Positions 1-7,473 of a DNA stretch of 64,000 nucleotides are shown here, one piece after another. Position numbers and translations under genes: made by a program. Where the stretch lies: contig JAEWHP010000035.1 of the NCBI GenBank assembly GCA_023387735.1, forward strand, positions 372,001-436,000. The letters run 5' to 3'. This DNA is from Pseudomonadota bacterium. Lineage in GTDB: Bacteria; Pseudomonadota; Alphaproteobacteria; Rhizobiales; Xanthobacteraceae. Within the stretch, counting starts at the first letter, position 1; every line of letters begins with the position of its first letter. The notes beneath the pieces were generated by a model. It was not told the DNA's origin, searched no databases, and was given only the letters and a program-made list of their open reading frames with translations.

Positions 1-219
1 CTTGAGAACCTGGTCGCAGGCGGGGCTGATCTTGGGGCGATTTTCCTTCAGGCACGCCAGGATGGTGAAATCACCCTGGTCGATCACCGGACGGCAGAAC
101 TTTTGCACGTCGCGGGTGCAGGCCTTTTGCTCCTCCGCCGTTCCGCCGCGCGCCTGGGCAAAGGCATCCGATGAAAGCGGGATCGACAACAAGGTGAGAG
201 CGAGGAGAAAATGACGCAT
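1..219 (-). CDS. Secreted cysteine-rich small protein (3' part missing)
   Basis: The gene runs off the left edge of the window, so only the first 73 residues are visible. It starts at an ATG at 219 and opens with a clear Sec signal peptide (MRHFLLALTLLSIPLSSDAFA, cleavage expected before QARGG). The mature part carries regularly spaced cysteines (KACTRDVQKFC, ILACLKEN, SPACDQV). This matches the pattern of the periplasmic 'cysteine-rich repeat' proteins common in Bradyrhizobium, whose function is unknown. The product is probably exported to the periplasm with disulfide-bonded repeats; the disulfides are inferred from the paired cysteines. The next gene, at 611, points the other way, so the gap between them must hold a promoter for each. 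Confidence 0.75.
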   Translation of the reverse strand, partial: MRHFLLALTLLSIPLSSDAFAQARGGTAEEQKACTRDVQKFCRPVIDQGDFTILACLKENRPKISPACDQVLK

Positions 220-610
220 CGTATTCCTTCACTTCGGCAGCAAGAAATCCTGTTCCCGATCGGCGCTTCGGCATCGCCGGGACGGATTTTCCTGGATGGC
301 AGGCGCCGCGTAATGCAGCAACGGACACAGGACAAGCACTGGCAAATGCGGCCAAATTTGCGACGAACTTGCGATCTAACGCAACTAACTGTGATTTCGA
401 CAGTATTTTCGCGGTGCTTGTCTTCGCGATTGACTGTTGCAGATCAGCCTGCGCAAAGCTAGATCCTGCCGGACAGATCGTGCGAGTTGTCTTTGAAATT
501 CCGACGGGCCACGTTCGATGCGCGGCATTTTGTCTTTTGAACCTAAGATACTGCCTGGACACTAAATCTTGGATGCGGCGCGACGTATCTTGTGAAAGAA
601 CGTCAATTTG
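220..610. other. Divergent intergenic region, no gene seen
   Basis: This gap separates two divergent genes for secreted proteins. ORFs crossing it have no ribosome binding site and no protein-like composition. No clear promoter pair, operator or structured RNA could be picked out. Confidence 0.5.
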
Positions 611-1129
611 ATGGGAAAACTCACGATGAAACTGTTTGGTTCCAGCTTGCTCGGTCAGGCACTCGCTGTTGCCGGCGTCGGCGCCGCGCTCATGTTGTCG
701 GCCACCGCAAGCCACGCCCAGGCGGGAGGGCCGTTTGCCGGCTTTGACGGAAACTGGGCGGGCTCCGGCACCGTCGCACTCTCCAATGGCACCACCGAGA
801 ACATCCGCTGCAAGGCCGACTACAAGGTCAACGCCAACGGCCTCGGCCTCAAGCAGAACCTGCACTGCGCCAGCGACAGCTACAAGTTCGACCTGTCGAG
901 CGACGTCACCAGCCAGGGTGACCGCATCTCCGGCAACTGGAGCGAAAAGAGCCGCAACATCTTCGGCAATTTGCAGGGCACCGCCGGCGGCGGCCAGATC
1001 GAAGTGTTCGTCGAGGCCTCCGGATTCGCAGCCAACCTGAATCTGCGCACCAACGGCAACAAGCAGTCCGTGCAGATCGACTCCAAGGGCGAGATCCGCG
1101 GCGTCAAGATCACGATGACGAAGACCTGA
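611..1129 (+). CDS. Secreted protein of unknown function
   Basis: A protein of about 170 residues with an N-terminal signal peptide (LLGQALAVAGVGAALMLSAT, then ASHAQ-AGG), so it is most likely periplasmic. The mature part begins FAGFDGNWAGSG and is rich in Gly, Asn, Ser and Thr with alternating hydrophobics. It has two cysteines (IRCKADY and LHCASDS) that could form one disulfide. This suggests a small beta-sandwich or lipocalin-like fold, but I do not recognise a named family. The start could be the ATG at 611 or the one at 626, which has GGGAA eleven bases upstream and would leave a signal peptide of more usual length. A strong terminator follows at 1169, so it is probably a single-gene transcript. 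Confidence 0.7.
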   Translation: MGKLTMKLFGSSLLGQALAVAGVGAALMLSATASHAQAGGPFAGFDGNWAGSGTVALSNGTTENIRCKADYKVNANGLGLKQNLHCASDSYKFDLSSDVTSQGDRISGNWSEKSRNIFGNLQGTAGGGQIEVFVEASGFAANLNLRTNGNKQSVQIDSKGEIRGVKITMTKT

Positions 1130-1168
1130 TCATCAAGACCTGATTACCTGCCCGTTCAGGCAGCATGA

Positions 1169-1199
1169 ATGGCAGCGTCCACGGCGCTGCCATTTTTCG
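1169..1199 (+). terminator. Rho-independent terminator
   Basis: Nine-base arms ATGGCAGCG (1169-1177) and CGCTGCCAT (1185-1193) enclose a 7-base loop and are followed by TTTTCGTTT. It lies 40 bases after the stop codon of the secreted protein and just before the end of a convergent gene at 1248. Confidence 0.8.
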
Positions 1200-1247
1200 T
1201 TTCAGGATCAGGCCGTGGCCAGCGTTGCGGTGTCCACTCCGAACAGC

Positions 1248-2309
1248 TTAGCTGAACTGCCAGTGCCAATGTGCATCGCCGCGGTCGCGGCGTTCCGTTA
1301 CTTCGACACGCATGAAACGATCGTGCGCCAGCGCCGCGCCGATCCATAATTCGTTCCAGGCGTCGAACACCGCCGGCGAGAGCGCCTCGCGTTCCGCCAT
1401 CAGTCGCCAGGAGGTCTGGCGCACGCTGGCTCGCGATCCTTCCAGTTGCAATTCCGCATCGTCGTCCTGGCCTTGTGCCAGCCGCGCGAACGCCCTGGCG
1501 AAACCGGCAGCGCCCGCTTCCACACCGCCGAGCAGCGCTGCGACCTCGTCGAAGGTGTGCATTCCAACCAGCCGGGCCGCAGCGCCTGCGAGATGGCCGC
1601 CCTCCTCCGGACCGAGCACCCTGATGGTCTCCGGTACGATCGAGGTGATGTACTCCATCGCGTAGTTGCGAAGAACCTTTTGCAGCCGTTCCTCCGGCCA
1701 CGTGTTGCCGGCGAGATGCGGCGCGAGATCGGCCTGGAACGGCGGGCAGCGTTCGCCAGGCGAGAACTGCAGGCGCTCCTCGGGCGCAAGATCGTGGTCC
1801 CACTCCTTGTAGTAGCCTTCGAGGCCCGGCTGTCCATCGACAGTCTGCCCGGTGCAGACGAAGCCGAGCCGCGGATTTCCGAGCACCACGCCGTTGTTGG
1901 CGTGCCATCCCCGCAGCATCGCGCGCGATACTTCCGATGGGATGCCGCAAATCGCGGTACCCGACCAGATCCAGCGCGGCGGCGGATAGCGCACCCAGGC
2001 CTTGCGGTCGTTCTCGTAGACATACTCGACCTTCACGCCGCCGACCTGGTTGGAGAGATAGTGATACTGCGCGCACGCCACCGCATGCGGAAGCGTGTCG
2101 AGACCGAGTTTCTTCAATCCGGGAAGGAAACGCGCCAGTTGCTGCCGCCGAAAGGTGCGGAACACCACCTCGGCCGCACGCGACGCGCCGGCGCGCGAGG
2201 CCAGCATCAAGATCAGGCCCGTCAGGTAGGAGTGATAGATGTGCTCGACGGCGCGGTAGGCGGCAGCGTCCGGTGCCATCCTGCGGGGAGCCAGTTCGGT
2301 TGACGTCAT
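1248..2309 (-). CDS. Conserved protein of unknown function in a TetR operon
   Basis: A soluble protein of 353 residues starting at the ATG at 2309 with GGAG ten bases upstream. Its start overlaps the stop of the upstream TetR gene by four bases (ATGA), so the two are translationally coupled. It has no signal peptide or strong membrane segment; the stretch around residues 28-42 is only moderately hydrophobic. Recognisable blocks are CAQYHYLSNQVGG, KAWVRYPPPRWIW and GLEGYYKEWDHDL near the middle. The general look (YHYLSN, then an aromatic-rich block, then EGYYKEW) loosely recalls the L-2-amino-thiazoline-4-carboxylate hydrolase-like family, but this is a weak impression. Co-transcription with a regulator that faces a crotonase and a quinone oxidoreductase suggests a role in acyl-CoA or xenobiotic metabolism. 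Confidence 0.75.
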   Translation of the reverse strand: MTSTELAPRRMAPDAAAYRAVEHIYHSYLTGLILMLASRAGASRAAEVVFRTFRRQQLARFLPGLKKLGLDTLPHAVACAQYHYLSNQVGGVKVEYVYENDRKAWVRYPPPRWIWSGTAICGIPSEVSRAMLRGWHANNGVVLGNPRLGFVCTGQTVDGQPGLEGYYKEWDHDLAPEERLQFSPGERCPPFQADLAPHLAGNTWPEERLQKVLRNYAMEYITSIVPETIRVLGPEEGGHLAGAAARLVGMHTFDEVAALLGGVEAGAAGFARAFARLAQGQDDDAELQLEGSRASVRQTSWRLMAEREALSPAVFDAWNELWIGAALAHDRFMRVEVTERRDRGDAHWHWQFS

Positions 2310-2983
2310 GGTCGTTTCTCCAGGCCTGCAACGACAAACTCGGCGATCGATTCCGCCAGTCGCTTCTTCGCGGCGAGCGTCTCCCCTGGCCTTGGCTGAT
2401 ACCAGCGCGAGGTCCAGTTCAACGCGCCCAGCAGCGGCTTCGCCGCGAGCTTCGGATCGACGGAGCGAAATTCGCTGGAAGCTACCCCTTCCCTGATCAC
2501 GCGAATGTAAAGTTTTTCGTTGGCCTCGCGCAGCGCCCCTACCTCGGCGAGGTCTGCCCGCTCGCGCTCGTTGGTGCGCTCCAGCAGATGCAGTTCCAGC
2601 CCCTGCGCGATGACCCGCAGATAAGGCAACTGATCCATGATCAGGAGCGTGTGCGCGAATGCCATGCCGTGGAGTCGTTCGCGTGCGCAGGCCTGCTTCT
2701 CGAACGGTGGCCGGATCGCCGCAGCGGTAAGTTCCATGCCGCGACGGTGCACTGCGAAGAACAGCTCCGACTTGCTGCGATAGTAGTAATAGACCGCGCC
2801 CTTGGTGGCGCCGATCTCGTCGCTGACCCGGTCGATCGACGTGGCGGCAAAACCCTGCCGCATGAAGGCGCGCGCCGCGGCATCGAGAATGTCGATCCTG
2901 CGATCCGCGGGCGGTTCTTCCGCGACGATCTTCCGGTCCAGCCTGCCCAACCCGTTTCTCCCCACGCTCCGATTGACGAACAC
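2306..2983 (-). CDS. TetR family transcriptional regulator
   Basis: A 225-residue TetR-type repressor starting at a GTG at 2983. The N-terminal DNA-binding helix-turn-helix covers roughly residues 28-75: RRIDILDAAARAFMRQGF, then TSIDRVSDEIGATKGAVYYY, followed by KSELFFAV, which is the family signature. The C-terminal part is helical and would bind the ligand; the neighbours suggest an acyl-CoA or fatty acid, as for FadR/KstR2-like TetR proteins. It is divergent from a crotonase gene, with a 14-bp inverted repeat 13 bp upstream of its start, so autoregulation and control of both directions are likely. It overlaps the next gene by four bases. The GTG start is the only good candidate upstream of the conserved domain. 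Confidence 0.9.
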   Translation of the reverse strand: MFVNRSVGRNGLGRLDRKIVAEEPPADRRIDILDAAARAFMRQGFAATSIDRVSDEIGATKGAVYYYYRSKSELFFAVHRRGMELTAAAIRPPFEKQACARERLHGMAFAHTLLIMDQLPYLRVIAQGLELHLLERTNERERADLAEVGALREANEKLYIRVIREGVASSEFRSVDPKLAAKPLLGALNWTSRWYQPRPGETLAAKKRLAESIAEFVVAGLEKRP

Positions 2984-2995
2984 GATGCACGTAAC

Positions 2996-3009
2996 ATACT
3001 ACTCAGTAT
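2996..3009. promoter_or_regulatory. Candidate TetR operator
   Basis: Inverted repeat ATACT-ACTC-AGTAT (five-base arms, four-base spacer) midway in the 73-bp divergent region between the TetR gene and the crotonase. Position and size fit a TetR operator. Confidence 0.5.
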
Positions 3010-3056
3010 CTAGTTGTAGAAGAGACGTGCGCGGAGAAATCGCGGGAGGAGCAGGC

Positions 3057-3833
3057 ATGGCATCCGGGAGCGGCAAGCTGCTTGTGAACGTGAAAGGTCC
3101 GGTCATGGTCCTCACCATCAATCGGCCGCAGGTCCGCAATGCGCTCGACACCGAAACGGCGGCGGAACTGACCCGGGCGCTTCGCGCATTCGACGCGTCG
3201 GACGACATGCTGGTCGCGGTATTGACCGGTGCCGGCGGACATTTCTGCGCCGGCGCCGACCTCAAGGAACTCGCCGCGGGCCGTGATTACAAGCCGTGGG
3301 CCGGCGATCCCGACGGGCCCTGCCACGATGTGCTTTCCAAGCCGCTGATCGCGGCGGTCGCCGGTTATGCCTGCGCCGGCGGACTTGGCATCGCGCTGCG
3401 CTGCGATCTGCGCGTCGCCGAGACCAGTGCGACGTTCGCCGTGCTGTCGCGGCGATGGGGCGTGCCGATGAGCGACGGCACCACCGTGCGGTTGCCGCGG
3501 CTGATCGGCGCCGGACGCGCACTCGACATGCTCCTGACCGCCCGCAAGGTATCGGGCGCCGAGGCGGTGGCGATGGGGCTCGCCGACCGGCTGGCGCCCG
3601 ACGGCGAGGCGTTGCCACGAGCGATCGAACTGGCGCGCGAGATCGCGGCCTTTCCACAAATCGCCATGCGGTCCGATCGGATGTCGGCGATCCGGCAATG
3701 GAACTTGCCGGAAGCCGACGCGATCGCGCTGGAGACCGCGCTGGCGCAGGAAGCACGACAGCGGGAAGCGCGATCTGGCGCCGCGCGCTTCGCCGCGGGC
3801 GCGGGCCGCCACGGCGCCAGGGATGACGGCTAG
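3057..3833 (+). CDS. Crotonase (enoyl-CoA hydratase/isomerase) family protein lacking both catalytic glutamates
   Basis: A protein of 258 residues with the complete crotonase fold: NRPQVRNALD, the oxyanion-hole and CoA-binding motif HFCAGADLKEL, then GGLGIALRCDLRVAE. The start is the ATG at 3057, preceded by GGGAGGAGC. The two glutamates that hydrate enoyl-CoA in classical hydratases (Glu144 and Glu164 in the rat enzyme) align here with glycine and serine (AGGLGIALRCD and FAVLSRRWG). A simple hydratase role is therefore unlikely; a crotonase with another chemistry such as isomerase, thioesterase or hydrolase fits better. The last 15 residues are Gly/Ala/Arg-rich. Its stop lies inside the region of the possible upstream start of the next gene, so the two are an operon under the divergent TetR regulator. 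Confidence 0.85.
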   Translation: MASGSGKLLVNVKGPVMVLTINRPQVRNALDTETAAELTRALRAFDASDDMLVAVLTGAGGHFCAGADLKELAAGRDYKPWAGDPDGPCHDVLSKPLIAAVAGYACAGGLGIALRCDLRVAETSATFAVLSRRWGVPMSDGTTVRLPRLIGAGRALDMLLTARKVSGAEAVAMGLADRLAPDGEALPRAIELAREIAAFPQIAMRSDRMSAIRQWNLPEADAIALETALAQEARQREARSGAARFAAGAGRHGARDDG

Positions 3834-3834
3834 C

Positions 3835-4836
3835 ATGCGCGCGGTGATTGGCCACGCGTTCGGCGGAATCGACGACCTTCGGTTTGAAGAGACAGCCTCG
3901 CCTGCGCTCGAGCCGGGCATGGTCCGCATCGCGGTCCGCGCGGCCGGCGTCAGTTTCGCCAACCTGCTGTTCATCGCGGGCAGGCATCAGAACCGGCCGC
4001 AGCTTCCGTTCGTGCCGGGCACGGAAATCGCAGGCATCGTGAGCGAGATTGCGTACGGTGCAACCACGCACTTGCGCATCGGTGACCGCGTCTGCGCCGG
4101 ATTACCCTCGGGCGGCTTTGCGGAGCAGGCAATCGTCGACGCCGGCAATGTATTCAGGATTCCGGATGCGCTGGACTTCGCCGCGGCGACGCTGTTTCCC
4201 ACTATCTACGCCACCGCCTACGCCGGCCTGGTCTGGCGTGCCGCGCTGCAGCCCGGAGAATATCTGCTGGTGCACGGCGCAGCCGGTGCCAGCGGACTGG
4301 CGGCGGTCGAAATCGGCCGGGCGATGGGCGCGCAGGTCATCGCGACCGCGGGCGGAGCGCACAAGACGACTGCAGCGTTGCAGCACGGCGCGCATCACGC
4401 GATCGACCATACGAGCGAGGATTTTCGTCAAGCCGTGCTGAAGATCACGGGCGGCGGTGGCGCCGACGTCGTGTTCGATCCGGTCGGCGGCGACGTATTC
4501 GACAATTCGCTGCGCTGCGTCGCGCCGCTGGCGCGGCTGTTGCCGATCGGCTTCGCCTCGGGGCGCATCCCCGAGATTCCCGCCAACCTCGTCCTGGTCA
4601 AGAACCTCACGGTGATCGGACTGTACTGGGGCTTCTACATGGCGTGGGGAAAGACCAGGGCCGATCCGGCGGCGCGCGAGAGAGTCGGCGAATTGTTCGA
4701 ACAACTGTTCCAGCTGTACGAGGCGGGAAAGCTGCGTCCGCAGGTCGACGCGAGGCTTCCGTTGTCGGAATTTGCCGCGGCGCTACGGCGCGTCGAGCAG
4801 CGCCAAGCCATCGGGAAGGTCGTACTCGAACCCTGA
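3835..4836 (+). CDS. NADPH:quinone oxidoreductase family protein (zinc-independent MDR)
   Basis: A 333-residue medium-chain dehydrogenase/reductase of the quinone oxidoreductase type. It has the N-terminal GroES-like domain (PFVPGTEIAGIV, then GDRVCAG) and a Rossmann domain with the glycine motif LVHGAAGASGLAAVEIG. The signature VFDPVGGDVFDNSLRC follows. The Cys/His ligands of catalytic and structural zinc are absent, as expected for QOR-like members. These enzymes use NADPH to reduce quinones or alpha,beta-unsaturated carbonyls in the cytoplasm. I place the start at the ATG at 3835, right after the crotonase stop codon. An in-frame ATG at 3823 would overlap that gene but has no spaced ribosome binding site. 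It is co-transcribed with the crotonase, suggesting an enoyl reductase-like role. Confidence 0.88.
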   Translation: MRAVIGHAFGGIDDLRFEETASPALEPGMVRIAVRAAGVSFANLLFIAGRHQNRPQLPFVPGTEIAGIVSEIAYGATTHLRIGDRVCAGLPSGGFAEQAIVDAGNVFRIPDALDFAAATLFPTIYATAYAGLVWRAALQPGEYLLVHGAAGASGLAAVEIGRAMGAQVIATAGGAHKTTAALQHGAHHAIDHTSEDFRQAVLKITGGGGADVVFDPVGGDVFDNSLRCVAPLARLLPIGFASGRIPEIPANLVLVKNLTVIGLYWGFYMAWGKTRADPAARERVGELFEQLFQLYEAGKLRPQVDARLPLSEFAAALRRVEQRQAIGKVVLEP

Positions 4837-4900
4837 AAGCGTGCGCCATCCGCCGCGGAACAAGTCCGCAGCAGGCTTTCGTCCGAAACCTCGCTCCGCC

Positions 4901-7282
4901 CTACTTCGCCGGTTTGGCGTGGGCGCCGACGCCGCGAATCTTTTCCGACAGGTTGATCAGGTACATCGATGTCGGCCGCAGGATGAAGAGATCCGCGACC
5001 AGCGCCGCAACCATCGAGAACGCGCTGAGCCAGCCGAACAACCGCAGCGACGGCAGGTCGGAGAACACCGTGACGACGAGGCCGCAGGCCAGCACCACCG
5101 TGGTCAGGATCAGCGCCGGACCAACCAGCACGGTGGCGCGCTCGACCGCCAGTTCCGCGCTGACGCCGGGTTTGCTCTCCAGACGCAGCCGATTGAGGAA
5201 GTGGATCGTGGCGCTGAGACCGAGGCCGAACGATACCGTCAGCGCGACCACGCTGGCGAATTGCAGCCCCTCTCCCAGAAGCCACAGCACGGTACCCGAT
5301 GCCACGACCGGGAAGATGCCGGGCAGGATGCAGGACAGCATCACCACGACCGAGCGGAACGCCAGCCCGATGAAAACCGCGACCATGATGAACTCGATGG
5401 TGAGGGCGTGGTTGAGCTTCGAGATCATGTTGGCGCTGTTGCGCGCGGCGATCGCCGACAGGCCGGTGACCGCGATTTCGAAGCCGGGATGCTCGGCGCG
5501 CACCTTGTCGAGCGCCTTGTCGAGCTTGTCGACGACGGGAAGGATCTCGCTCGAATCCAGATCGGGAACGCGGCCCGACACCACCACCGCGTCCTGATCG
5601 GCCGAGATGAAGCGGCGGACCAGGTGCTCGGGGATCACGCTGACATATTGCTTCAGCGTCTCGACGTCGCTGCTGCCGGCCTTCTCCGCGAGCCAGCGGC
5701 GCAGGGTTTCGAGCGACCACACGTTGCCGACGCCCGCCGATTTCTCGACCATCGCGTGGACTTCGGCGATCGTCTTCAGCGTATCCGGTGCATAGAGCGA
5801 GACGCCCTTGGGAAATTCGATCAGCACGTCGATCGGATTGGCGCCGGTGAGCTTGGCGTCGAGACGGCTTGACGCCGCCACCGCCTGCCGCTTGTCCGGC
5901 ACCTGATCGGCGAGGCGATAGCGCGGCTCCAGCGTGGCGTAGATGATGCCGAGGCCGGCCACGAGGAGCAATGCCAGCAGGCTGAACAGTCCGGGACGGC
6001 CGACCATGCGGACCGCGATCCAGTAGCAGAAATTACGCAGCGCCTGCACGCCAGCATCGGCGCTCTGGAATTTCACCGCGAAGATCTTCTCGTTGCGGAC
6101 GAACAGCACGCCGAACACCGGAACGAGCATAAGTACTGCAACCAGCGCGATGATGGTGGCGGCAAGTCCCGCCTCGCCGAACTTCCGGATCAGTTCCGAA
6201 TCGGAGAATTGCAGCGCAATGAATGAGATTCCGGCGGTGCCATGGGTCAGCACGCAGGCCGGTCCCACCACCAGCACGGCGTTGGTGAACGCGGTGAACT
6301 TGTCCTGGCCCGCAATCAGGCGGTCGCGCGCCGCGAAGGTGAGCTGCATCGAATCCGAAAAGCTGATCACCATGATGAGCGGCGTCATCACGTTCAGGAA
6401 CATGTTGAGATTGAAGCCGGCCCAGCCGAGGCCGCCGAGCGCGAGCAGGATCGCGATGATCGGGGGAAAGGCCGCAACCACCATGAACGATATCTTGCGG
6501 AAGAAGATGATCGCGATGATGCAGCCGGCGACGATGCCGAGGATGTTGTAGGTCAGCCCGTCGCGCTTGACCGCGTTGCGGATCTCCAGCTGCATCACTG
6601 GAACGCCGGAGAGCTGGGCGTTGAGACCGCTGCCCGACAGGTCGTCGGCCATGATCTTCCGCATTTCGCCGACTACCTTGCCGAGATCGTTCGATGAAAC
6701 GACGCCCGGTTCGAGCGACAGCACGACCAGGGCCAGCGTGCCGTCCTCGGACAATAGCTTGCCGCGAATGATCTCGTTGGCTTTGACGGTTTCGATAAAC
6801 TTGTCGTAGACCGCGCCCTCCGGCAGTTCGGGCGGAAACAATGCTGCCGGCAGCTTGCCGGGTTCCGGCGCCTGCCGCGCCGAAAACAGCGAGACCAGGC
6901 CGCGTACGCCCTCGACCAGTTGCAGGTCGGTGACCATGTCGCGGATCTTTTCGAGGTTCTCGCGCGCCAGCAGCGTCTTGCCTTCGACCACGACAAGCAC
7001 GTCGAATTCGGTCGCCGGGAACCGCTTGGTGACGGCCTCGTACTGCTTGTAGTCCTTCGAATCGGAACGGAACAACTGGCTCAGCGAATCATCGATCTTG
7101 ATCCGCTGGATTCCGAAGATCGCCGCCACGATCAGCACGGCCAGAATGATCATCGACAGGATCGGCGCCTTGACCGCGATCAGCCCCATGCGCTCGAGAC
7201 CGAAGGCGATGCTCTTGCCCGGCGGCGGCGGCTCCTCGATGGCTTCGACGTGGACGTGACTTTCGGAGTTCTTGTCGAGCAT
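4901..7282 (-). CDS. RND/MMPL family exporter
   Basis: A 793-residue inner-membrane protein with the duplicated RND/MMPL layout. One membrane segment near the N-terminus (LSMIILAVLIVAAIFG) is followed by a large periplasmic loop and a block of five segments. The whole pattern then repeats (SLLALLLVAGLGIIYATL and onwards), giving about twelve segments. The polar stretch VISFSDSMQLTFA in the first membrane block is typical of proton-relay segments in this superfamily. MMPL-type proteins export lipids or hydrophobic compounds. It is not the hopanoid transporter HpnN by my reading: it lacks the N-terminal region I associate with HpnN and is shorter. The start is placed at the ATG at 7282; a GTG at 7300 with AGGA upstream is an alternative. 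It is convergent with the quinone oxidoreductase gene. Confidence 0.85.
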   Translation of the reverse strand: MLDKNSESHVHVEAIEEPPPPGKSIAFGLERMGLIAVKAPILSMIILAVLIVAAIFGIQRIKIDDSLSQLFRSDSKDYKQYEAVTKRFPATEFDVLVVVEGKTLLARENLEKIRDMVTDLQLVEGVRGLVSLFSARQAPEPGKLPAALFPPELPEGAVYDKFIETVKANEIIRGKLLSEDGTLALVVLSLEPGVVSSNDLGKVVGEMRKIMADDLSGSGLNAQLSGVPVMQLEIRNAVKRDGLTYNILGIVAGCIIAIIFFRKISFMVVAAFPPIIAILLALGGLGWAGFNLNMFLNVMTPLIMVISFSDSMQLTFAARDRLIAGQDKFTAFTNAVLVVGPACVLTHGTAGISFIALQFSDSELIRKFGEAGLAATIIALVAVLMLVPVFGVLFVRNEKIFAVKFQSADAGVQALRNFCYWIAVRMVGRPGLFSLLALLLVAGLGIIYATLEPRYRLADQVPDKRQAVAASSRLDAKLTGANPIDVLIEFPKGVSLYAPDTLKTIAEVHAMVEKSAGVGNVWSLETLRRWLAEKAGSSDVETLKQYVSVIPEHLVRRFISADQDAVVVSGRVPDLDSSEILPVVDKLDKALDKVRAEHPGFEIAVTGLSAIAARNSANMISKLNHALTIEFIMVAVFIGLAFRSVVVMLSCILPGIFPVVASGTVLWLLGEGLQFASVVALTVSFGLGLSATIHFLNRLRLESKPGVSAELAVERATVLVGPALILTTVVLACGLVVTVFSDLPSLRLFGWLSAFSMVAALVADLFILRPTSMYLINLSEKIRGVGAHAKPAK

Positions 7283-7473
7283 ACCCTGTCCAGTTCTCAC
7301 GTCGTCCTGTTGGCGAAGCCTGCCTTTTTATGCGGCTTGGTTCGGGTGCGCGACGCGGCTTGTTCAGCCCTGCCCGATCAACGCTAGCCCTTGAAATCAC
7401 GCGGTAAATTAACCGGCGCCGTTTTACAGGCCCAAGCTGCATCCGGCAAGCGCGCGGGGTGGGTTAAATGGGC

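Noticed and set aside
71..865. 264-codon open frame on the minus strand
   Set aside because: It crosses both small secreted-protein genes and has no ribosome binding site or protein-like features.
4901..7282. Hopanoid transporter HpnN, suggested by the nearby hpnP
   Set aside because: The protein is an RND/MMPL exporter, but its N-terminal region and length do not match what I know of HpnN, and other genes lie between. I kept the general call.
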